Under the pieces are notes generated by a model, which was not told the DNA's origin, did not search any database, and saw only the letters and a program-made list of their open reading frames with translations. DNA of 7,200 nt. Origin: Solirubrobacterales bacterium (lineage in GTDB: Bacteria; Actinomycetota; Thermoleophilia; Solirubrobacterales; Solirubrobacteraceae). Made by a program: the position numbers and the translations under genes. The DNA is taken from contig WQXW01000086.1 in assembly GCA_009781575.1 (NCBI GenBank), forward strand, positions 1-7,200, written 5' to 3'. Shown in pieces: positions 1 through 4,822 of this stretch (position 1 is the first letter of the stretch; each line of letters begins with the position of its first letter).

Positions 1-8
1 GGGGCTGA

Positions 9-1019
9 GTGGCGGTGCGCATCTTCTCCGGCATCCAGCCCACCGGGCGCAAGCACCTGGGCAACTACATCGGGGCGATCACGCAGTACGTGGAGGCGCA
101 GGAGCGCGGCGACGCGGTGCTGTGCATCGTCGATCTGCACGCGATCACCGTGCCCCACGACCCCGCGGAGCTGCGCGAGCGGCTGTACGACACCACCGCG
201 ATCCTGCTGGCCGCGGGCCTCGAGCCCGCGCGGTGCGTGCTCTTTCGCCAGAGCGACGTGGTCGAGCACTCGGAGCTCACGTGGCTGCTGTCGAGCGTGA
301 CCGCCTACGGCGATCTCACGCGCATGCACCAGTTCAAGGACAAGGCCGCCGCGCAGCGCGAGCTGGTCTCCGCGGGGCTCTTCTTCTACCCCGTGCTCCA
401 GGCCGCCGACGTGCTGGCCTACCGCGCCCAGGAGGTGCCGGTGGGCGAGGACCAGCGCCAGCACGTGGAGCTGATGCGCGACATCGCCACGCGCTTCAAC
501 GCGCGCTACGGCGACACGCTCGTGGTCCCCGCGCACCGCATCCCGCCGGTGGGCGCGCGGATCATGGACCTGCAACACCCCGAGCGCAAGATGTCCACCA
601 CCGGGGGCAGCGAGGAGGGCACCATCTACGTGCTGGACGAGCCCTCCGCGATCGAGCACAAGTTTCGCCGCGCGGTGACCGACTCCGGCAGCGAGATCGC
701 GCGCGCGCCCGAGAAGCCCGGCGTCTCAAACCTGCTGGAGATCCTCGCCGCGGTGCGCGCGGTGGCGCCCGCCGATCTGGAAGCGCAGCTGCACGGCATG
801 GGCTACGGCGAGCTGAAGGCCGGCGTCGCGCGCGCGGTGATCGCCCACTTGGCCCCGGTGCGCGAGCGCTACGAGCGGCTGCGGGGCGATGAGCCCGCGC
901 TGGAGCGCACGCTCGCCGACGGCGCCCAGCGCGCGCGCGCGATCGCCTCCGACACGGTGGCCGACGTGCGCGAGCGCATGGGGGTGGGCGCGCCCCGTCG
1001 GAGCCGCCCGCTACCGTGA
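9..1019 (+). CDS. trpS: Tryptophanyl-tRNA synthetase (TrpS)
   Basis: Class I aminoacyl-tRNA synthetase that charges tRNA-Trp with tryptophan using ATP in the cytoplasm. The 336-residue length is normal for bacterial TrpS. The N-terminus carries the family signature SGIQPTG followed by the HIGH-box equivalent HLGN (residues 16-19). MHQFKDK is at 106-112, the conserved GEDQ is at 146-149, and the KMSKS loop reads KMSTT at 194-198, a tolerated variant with the essential Lys and Ser present. An in-frame TGA at 6-8 directly precedes the GTG at 9, so nothing further upstream can be the start. A second GTG at 15 is equally possible. No clear Shine-Dalgarno sequence is visible in the few upstream bases. 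The stop lies 4 nt before scpA, suggesting cotranscription. Identity is very secure; only the exact start is uncertain. Confidence 0.97.
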   Translation: MAVRIFSGIQPTGRKHLGNYIGAITQYVEAQERGDAVLCIVDLHAITVPHDPAELRERLYDTTAILLAAGLEPARCVLFRQSDVVEHSELTWLLSSVTAYGDLTRMHQFKDKAAAQRELVSAGLFFYPVLQAADVLAYRAQEVPVGEDQRQHVELMRDIATRFNARYGDTLVVPAHRIPPVGARIMDLQHPERKMSTTGGSEEGTIYVLDEPSAIEHKFRRAVTDSGSEIARAPEKPGVSNLLEILAAVRAVAPADLEAQLHGMGYGELKAGVARAVIAHLAPVRERYERLRGDEPALERTLADGAQRARAIASDTVADVRERMGVGAPRRSRPLP

Positions 1020-1023
1020 GCCG

Positions 1024-1875
1024 GTGAGCCTCGCCGCGCTGGAGCTGGACCTGGAGGTCTTCACCGGCCCCTTCGATCTGCTGATGGCGCTCGTGCTGCG
1101 CGAGGAGATCGACCTCATGGAGCTGCAGCTCGCCGAGGTCGTGCTCTCCTATCTGGACCACCTGGAGCGCTCGGGGGAGCTCGATCTGGAGTCGGCCACC
1201 GAGTTCATCGTGCTGATCGCCGCGCTGCTGGAGCTGAAGTCGCGCCTGCTCATCGGCCACGAGCAGGAGGAGGAGCTCGCGGAGCTCGAGCCCGAGCAGG
1301 CCGCCCAGGAGCTGCTGGAGCGCATGTTGCAGGCCCTCCGCTACCGCCGCGCGGGGGAGCACCTGCGCGAGCGGCTGGCCGGCGAGTCGGGCGTGCGCTT
1401 CCGCCGCGCGCCCCTCCCCGCGCACCTGCGCCGCGTGGCCGTGGAGCAGGGCGAGGACGGCTCCGAAGACCCCCACGCGCTGGGCGCCGCGATCGGGGCA
1501 CTGCTGCGCATGCCGCCCACGATCAGCCTGCGCCACCTGCCGCCGCCGCGTGTGAGCGTGACCGAGCGCCTGCAGCACCTGCGCGCGCTCCTGCGCGGCG
1601 GCACCACCACCTTCGATGAGGCGGTGCGCGACGCCGACGACCGCGCCACCGTGGCGGTCACGCTGTTCGCGCTGCTGGAGCTCCACCGGCGTGGCGAGGC
1701 GCGCTGGGAGCAGCGTGAGAGCTTCGGCGAGATCGCGATCCACGCGGTGTCCCCGGTGCCCGCGCCCGCGCCCGCGCCCGCGATCGCCCCGGTGCCGGTG
1801 CCGGCGCCGGTGCCCGCGCCGGTGCCCGCGGAGGCGCCCGCGCAACTGGCGCGCGTCGAGGGGATCGCCGGTTGA
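1024..1875 (+). CDS. scpA: Segregation and condensation protein A (ScpA)
   Basis: Kleisin subunit that bridges the SMC ATPase heads and binds ScpB in the bacterial condensin complex, acting in chromosome compaction and segregation. From the GTG at 1024 the protein is 283 residues. The N-terminal kleisin signature FTGPFDLL begins at residue 13 and is followed by the helical region with EIDLMELQLAEVVLSYL and the ATEFIVLIAALLELKSR helix typical of the family. The C-terminal winged helix is seen in VAVTLFALLELHRRGEARW. After it comes an unusual tail of about 40 residues rich in Pro, Ala and Val (PAPAPAPA, PVPAPVPAPVPA), probably disordered. An in-frame ATG at 889 was not chosen because it would overlap trpS by 131 nt and add 45 Arg/Pro-rich residues with no family similarity. 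The gene lies 4 nt after trpS and overlaps scpB. Confidence 0.94.
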   Translation: MSLAALELDLEVFTGPFDLLMALVLREEIDLMELQLAEVVLSYLDHLERSGELDLESATEFIVLIAALLELKSRLLIGHEQEEELAELEPEQAAQELLERMLQALRYRRAGEHLRERLAGESGVRFRRAPLPAHLRRVAVEQGEDGSEDPHALGAAIGALLRMPPTISLRHLPPPRVSVTERLQHLRALLRGGTTTFDEAVRDADDRATVAVTLFALLELHRRGEARWEQRESFGEIAIHAVSPVPAPAPAPAIAPVPVPAPVPAPVPAEAPAQLARVEGIAG

Positions 1876-2465
1876 GCGACGAGCGGCTCAACGTGCTGGA
1901 AGCGCTGCTGTTCCTGGCGCCCGAGCCGGTCGCGCCGGCCGAGCTGGCTGCGGCGATGAAGTGCGGCGGGGAGGAGATCGTGGAGCTGCTGGCCGAGCTG
2001 GCAGAGCGCCTCTCGCCGGGCGAGCGCGGGATCGTGCTGCGCGAGCTGGGCGGCGGGTTCACGCTCGCCAGCGACCCCTCCTCCGAGCGGGCCGCGCGGC
2101 GCCTGTTGTCCAGCACGCGCGTGGCCACGCTCACGCCCGCCCAGATCGAGACGCTCGCGATCGTGGCCTATCTGCGCCCGATCTCGCGCCCGGAGATCGC
2201 GCGCATCAGGGGCGTGAACGCCGATTCCGCCGCCTCCTCGCTGCTCGAGCGCGGCCTGATCGAGGAGGTGGGGCGCTCGCAGTTCGGCGCCGTGCTGTAC
2301 GCGCCCACCACGCTCTTTCAGAAGCTGTTCGGCCTGGGCTCGCTCGATGAGCTGCCCGACCCCTCGCAGTGGGACCCCAGCCCGGAGGAGCAGGCGCAGC
2401 TGCGCGAGCGGTTGCTCCGCGCCGGCGAGGCGCGCTCCGGCGCCCCGCAGCCGCTGGGCGAGTAG
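1872..2465 (+). CDS. scpB: Segregation and condensation protein B (ScpB)
   Basis: Winged-helix partner that dimerises and binds ScpA in the SMC-ScpAB condensin. The 197-residue product begins with the typical LNVLEALLFLAPEPV segment and contains the strongly conserved TLAIVAYLRPISRPEI (second winged helix) and RGVNADSAASSLLERGLIEEVGR. It ends with the usual LYAPTTLFQKLFGL and an acidic tail. In many ScpB proteins a PGRP-type stretch precedes the LYGTT motif; here it reads QFGAVLYAPTT, a local divergence. The TTG start at 1872 overlaps the scpA stop (TTGA), which implies translational coupling and supports this rare start codon; no better start lies nearby. The gene is followed by a convergent intergenic region shared with rlmN. 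Confidence 0.94.
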   Translation: MSDERLNVLEALLFLAPEPVAPAELAAAMKCGGEEIVELLAELAERLSPGERGIVLRELGGGFTLASDPSSERAARRLLSSTRVATLTPAQIETLAIVAYLRPISRPEIARIRGVNADSAASSLLERGLIEEVGRSQFGAVLYAPTTLFQKLFGLGSLDELPDPSQWDPSPEEQAQLRERLLRAGEARSGAPQPLGE

Positions 2466-2475
2466 GCGCTCCAGC

Positions 2476-2496
2476 GGTGCCGGTGCCGGTGCCGGT
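2476..2496. repeat. GGTGCC hexamer tandem repeat
   Basis: Three exact copies of GGTGCC followed by GGT lie just after the scpB stop. The same hexamer pair occurs at 1791-1802 in the Pro/Val/Ala-coding tail of scpA. It may be a simple slippage repeat in GC-rich DNA; no function is evident. Confidence 0.6.
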
Positions 2497-2505
2497 CGAG
2501 CAGCG

Positions 2506-2575
2506 GCCGTTGCGTGTTTTGTTTTTTGGATTGGTTCCGCGCGGAACGAATCCTCAAAACAAATCCCACAACGGC
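2506..2575. terminator. 70-bp imperfect dyad between convergent scpB and rlmN, probable bidirectional terminator
   Basis: The two 35-nt arms meet at 2540/2541 and match at 29 of 35 positions. The core 2528-2553 (GGATT-N-GTTCCGCGCGGAAC-N-AATCC) has one mismatched pair. It is flanked by a T-rich left arm and an A-rich right arm that also pair, then by CCGTTG/CAACGG at the outer ends. It sits between two convergent genes, where a shared terminator is expected. It is not a classic intrinsic terminator: the T-tract precedes the hairpin on both strands rather than following it. A U-less hairpin terminator, as described for actinobacteria, is the likeliest role. A protein-binding site or a small palindromic repeat element are alternatives. 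The dyad is seen directly; its role is inferred. Confidence 0.6.
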
Positions 2576-2619
2576 GCCTCGGACGGGTGTGTTCTAGGCC
2601 TCACGCGCCAGATTCCCGC

Positions 2620-2633
2620 AAAATGCGCATTTT
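2620..2633. repeat. Perfect 14-bp palindrome at the rlmN 3' end
   Basis: AAAATGCGCATTTT is a perfect palindrome whose last base is the first plus-strand base of the rlmN stop codon complement (2633-2635). Read in the rlmN direction it gives a short A-rich to T-rich hairpin directly after translation ends, so it may help termination or protect the mRNA end. The stem is short and has no natural loop, so this is weak. Confidence 0.35.
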
Positions 2634-3655
2634 CATGGGGCGGCGGGTGCAGCGCTCGGGCTCTGCTCCCTGGCGGCGGCGAGCTGCCCGCAGGCGGCGT
2701 CGATCTCGCGCCCGCGCGTGAGCCGTACCGTGGCGGGGATGCCGTGCTCTGTGAGCGCGGCCTTGAAGGACCCGATCGCCGCGCGGCTCGAGCCCCGGAA
2801 GGCCGCGTGGGTGGGGTTGTAGGGGATGAGGTTGACCTTGAAGACCGCCTCGCCGGGCCCGCCCAAGAGGCGCGCAAGCGCGAGCGCCTGCTCGTAGCGG
2901 TCGTTGACCCCGGCGAGCATCACGTACTCGACGAACACCCGCCTTCGCCGGCGCGCGTGGAAGGCGCGGCACGCCTGCAGCACATCGCTCAGGGGAAAGC
3001 GCTCGTTTATCGGCATCAGCTCGGAGCGCAGCGCGTCCTCGGGCGCGTGCAGCGAGAGCGCCAGGCGCACCGGCAACCCGCTGTCGGCGAGCCGCTCGAT
3101 CCCCGGGATCCAGCCGACCGTGGAGATCGTGACACGGCGGTGGGAGATGCCGATGTCGGGCAGCCGCGCGCACGCCTCCAGCACGGAGTCGAGGTTGAGC
3201 ATCGGCTCGCCCATCCCCATGAACACGCAGTGCGACAGCGGCTCGGTGCGGCGGAAGTGGAGCGCCTGGTCGATGATCTCCGAGGCGGTGAGGTTGCGCG
3301 CGAAGCGCATCGAGCCGGTCGCGCAGAAGGTACAGGTCAGGGGGCAGCCCGACTGGGAGGAGAGGCACACCGAGCGCCGGCCGTCCGCGAAGCGCATCGC
3401 CACCGCCTCCAGCGGCCTGTGGTCGCGCGTGTGGAAGAGCGCCTTGCGCGTGCCGTCGCGCGCCCGCGACTCCTCGCGCAGCTCCAGCGTCGACAGCGGC
3501 AGCTCGCGCGCCAGCCGCGCGCGCAGCGCGCCGGGCAGGTTGCTCATCGCCTCATAGTCGGCCGCCCCGCGCGCGAGCCACTCCCACACCTGGCGCGCGC
3601 GGAAGGCGGGCTCGCCGGCGTCGGCCAGCGTGCGCTCCAGAAGCTCGAGATCCAT
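2633..3655 (-). CDS. rlmN: 23S rRNA A2503 / tRNA A37 C2-methyltransferase RlmN
   Basis: Radical SAM enzyme that methylates C2 of adenosine 2503 in 23S rRNA and, in studied bacteria, A37 of some tRNAs. From the ATG ending at 3655 the protein has 340 residues. It shows an N-terminal helical domain (RARQVWEWL), the radical SAM cluster motif CPLTCTFC (Cys 104, 108 and 111), the SAM-binding GMGEPMLN, and STVGWIPG. Both extra catalytic cysteines of the RlmN mechanism appear present: C97 in SVCLSSQ and C322 in AACGQL. The product ends in a short Ala/Pro/Ser tail. An upstream in-frame ATG at 3703 would add 16 residues unlike the family and overlap the divergent gene, so 3655 is preferred. No Shine-Dalgarno sequence is seen close to the start. 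The gene is convergent with scpB and divergent from the rluB-like gene, splitting a block that is often contiguous elsewhere. Confidence 0.95.
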   Translation of the reverse strand: MDLELLERTLADAGEPAFRARQVWEWLARGAADYEAMSNLPGALRARLARELPLSTLELREESRARDGTRKALFHTRDHRPLEAVAMRFADGRRSVCLSSQSGCPLTCTFCATGSMRFARNLTASEIIDQALHFRRTEPLSHCVFMGMGEPMLNLDSVLEACARLPDIGISHRRVTISTVGWIPGIERLADSGLPVRLALSLHAPEDALRSELMPINERFPLSDVLQACRAFHARRRRRVFVEYVMLAGVNDRYEQALALARLLGGPGEAVFKVNLIPYNPTHAAFRGSSRAAIGSFKAALTEHGIPATVRLTRGREIDAACGQLAAAREQSPSAAPAAP

Positions 3656-3678
3656 GTGCGTGCAATGGTTGCACCCCA
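3656..3678. promoter_or_regulatory. 23-bp divergent intergenic gap with hyphenated dyad
   Basis: The gap between the rlmN and rluB-like start codons contains GTGCAA-TGG-TTGCAC (3660-3674), a perfect 6-bp inverted repeat with a 3-nt spacer. Neither start has a convincing Shine-Dalgarno sequence, and the gap is too short for two promoters with leaders. If both starts are right, transcripts are leaderless or begin inside the opposite gene, and this dyad would lie within both promoters. A regulatory role is inferred only. Confidence 0.4.
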
Positions 3679-4398
3679 ATGCGGCTGGCCAAGTACCTGG
3701 CACACGCGGGCGTGGCCTCGCGGCGCGCCGCCGAGGCGCTCGTGCGCGACGGGCGCGTGGCCGTGGAAGGCGAGGTGGTGCGCGATCCCGCGCGCGAGGT
3801 CGGCCCGCAGAGCGCGGTCGCGGTGGACGGCCGCGCGCTCGAGGGCCCCGAGCAGCGCGTGGTGTACGCGCTCAACAAGCCCGTGGGCGTGGTCTCCACC
3901 GCGCGCGACCCGCAGGGGCGCCCAACGGTGGTGGAGCTCATCCCGCACGAGGCGCGGCGCCTCTACCCGGTGGGACGGCTGGATGCCGACAGCGAGGGGT
4001 TGATCCTGCTGACCAACGACGGCGAGCTGGCGCACCGCCTCACGCACCCGCGTTTCGAGGTGGAGAAGAGCTATCGCGCGCGCGTGCAGGGCGCGCCGGT
4101 GGGCGCGCGCGCGTTGCGCGCGCTGCGCGAGGGCGTGCGCCTGCGCGACGGCCGGACCGCGCCCGCGCGCGTGCGCCGGCTCGGGCCGGATGCGCTCGAG
4201 ATCACGATCCACGAGGGCCGCAACCGCCAGGTGCGGCGCATGTGCGAGGCGGTCGGCCACCGCGTGGTGGGCCTGCAACGCGTGCGCTTCGGCCCGCTCG
4301 CGCTGGGCGACCTCGCGCCGGGCGAGCACCGGCGGCTGAGCGAGCGCGAGGTGGAGCGGCTGCGGGCGGCGGCGCGCGATGAGGAGCGCGCGCTCTGA
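3679..4398 (+). CDS. rluB: Large/small subunit rRNA pseudouridine synthase, RsuA/RluB family
   Basis: Isomerises a specific uridine in rRNA to pseudouridine; the RluB branch acts on 23S rRNA helix 89. The 239-residue product has an N-terminal S4 RNA-binding domain (about residues 1-60, starting MRLAKYLAHAGVASRRAAE). The catalytic domain follows with NKPVGVVST (66-74), the active-site motif GRLDADSEGLILLTNDG (catalytic Asp102) and GRNRQVRRM (180-188). The family is clear. The choice of RluB over RsuA or RluE/F rests on length and on the usual genomic linkage to scpA-scpB, so the symbol is likely but not certain. The ATG at 3679 begins exactly at the conserved S4 start and has no obvious ribosome binding site. 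The gene ends 14 nt before aroH. Confidence 0.9.
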   Translation: MRLAKYLAHAGVASRRAAEALVRDGRVAVEGEVVRDPAREVGPQSAVAVDGRALEGPEQRVVYALNKPVGVVSTARDPQGRPTVVELIPHEARRLYPVGRLDADSEGLILLTNDGELAHRLTHPRFEVEKSYRARVQGAPVGARALRALREGVRLRDGRTAPARVRRLGPDALEITIHEGRNRQVRRMCEAVGHRVVGLQRVRFGPLALGDLAPGEHRRLSEREVERLRAAARDEERAL

Positions 4399-4404
4399 GA
4401 CAAT
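4399..4404 (+). promoter_or_regulatory. Possible leaderless -10 element before aroH
   Basis: GACAAT lies 8 nt before the aroH ATG, with no Shine-Dalgarno between. A similar CACAAT lies 7 nt before the ATG at 6839. The position fits the -10 box of leaderless actinobacterial transcripts, though the match to TANNNT is imperfect in its first base and no -35 box is evident. Confidence 0.3.
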
Positions 4405-4412
4405 CGCCGGCC

Positions 4413-4778
4413 ATGCGACTGCAAGCACTCCGCGGGGCCATCACCGTCGAGCACAACGAGGCGGGAGCGATCCTGGCGGCCACCACCGAGCTGCTGCGGG
4501 AGTTGCGCGAGCGCAATGCGCTCTCACCCGAGGATGTGGTGAGCTGCATCTTCACCGCCACCGAGGACCTCGACGCGGAGTTCCCCGCGGTGGCCGCGCG
4601 CGCGCTGGGCTTCGAGCGGGTGCCGCTGCTGTGCGCGCGCGAGATCCCCGTGCGCGGCGCGCTGGCGCGTGTGATCCGGGTGCTGATCCACTACTACGCT
4701 GCCGACGGCGCGCCGGCGCGCCACGTGTACCTGCGCGGCGCCGAGGGGCTGCGGACCGATCTGAACGCCGCGCAGTAA
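4413..4778 (+). CDS. aroH: Chorismate mutase, AroH type
   Basis: Catalyses the Claisen rearrangement of chorismate to prephenate, the first committed step towards phenylalanine and tyrosine. The 121-residue product matches the monofunctional trimeric AroH fold of Bacillus subtilis in length and motifs. RGAITVE is at the N-terminus (Arg7), followed by FTATEDLDAEFPAVAAR, CAREIPVRGALARVIRV (Cys74, Glu77, Arg89) and HVYLRGAEGLRTDL (Tyr106, Arg114). These correspond to the known active-site residues R7, C75, E78, R90 and Y108. It lies 14 nt after the rluB-like gene and is probably transcribed with it or from its own short promoter. In related genomes an aminotransferase gene would be expected next; here a secreted-protein gene intervenes before the aminotransferase start at 6839. 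Confidence 0.93.
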   Translation: MRLQALRGAITVEHNEAGAILAATTELLRELRERNALSPEDVVSCIFTATEDLDAEFPAVAARALGFERVPLLCAREIPVRGALARVIRVLIHYYAADGAPARHVYLRGAEGLRTDLNAAQ

Positions 4779-4783
4779 GGTTT

Positions 4784-4822
4784 AGGAGCCGGATGGATAC
4801 GAGCGGAAAGGCAGGGCCATGA
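4784..4822 (+). promoter_or_regulatory. Ribosome binding sites and possible 9-codon leader peptide before the secreted-protein gene
   Basis: AGGAG at 4784-4788 sits 4 nt before an ATG at 4793. That ATG opens a 9-codon frame (MDTSGKAGP) whose TGA (4820-4822) overlaps the ATG at 4819, giving an ATGA junction. The main gene also has its own Shine-Dalgarno-like GGAAAGG at 4805-4811, 7 nt before its start. The minicistron could couple translation, but chance is quite possible. These are the clearest ribosome binding sites in the window. Confidence 0.35.

Noticed and set aside
588..602. TrpS KMSKS loop reading KMSTT as a sign of an inactive paralogue
   Set aside because: The Lys and first Ser are kept, all other TrpS motifs are intact, and KMST variants occur in active TrpS enzymes.
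889..1023. Upstream ATG extension of scpA
   Set aside because: It would overlap trpS by 131 nt, and the added 45 residues are Arg/Pro-rich without family similarity. GTG at 1024 fits the ScpA N-terminus.
562..1845. Long minus-strand open frame (427 codons) opposite trpS and scpA
   Set aside because: The translation is dominated by Arg, His, Gln and Ala with low complexity, as expected for an antisense frame of GC-rich coding DNA. The plus strand encodes well-recognised proteins.
2476..2496. GGTGCC repeats as a CRISPR or origin iteron
   Set aside because: There are no spacers, only three contiguous hexamers, and no replication gene or AT-rich unwinding region nearby.
3656..3703. Upstream ATG for rlmN at 3703
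   Set aside because: It adds 16 residues not typical of RlmN and overlaps the start of the divergent gene. The ATG at 3655 gives the usual MDLELLE-type beginning.
2369..4003. Plus-strand open frame (544 codons) across the scpB end, intergenic dyad, rlmN and rluB
   Set aside because: It runs antisense to the confirmed rlmN and out of frame with scpB and rluB, and has no coherent domain content.
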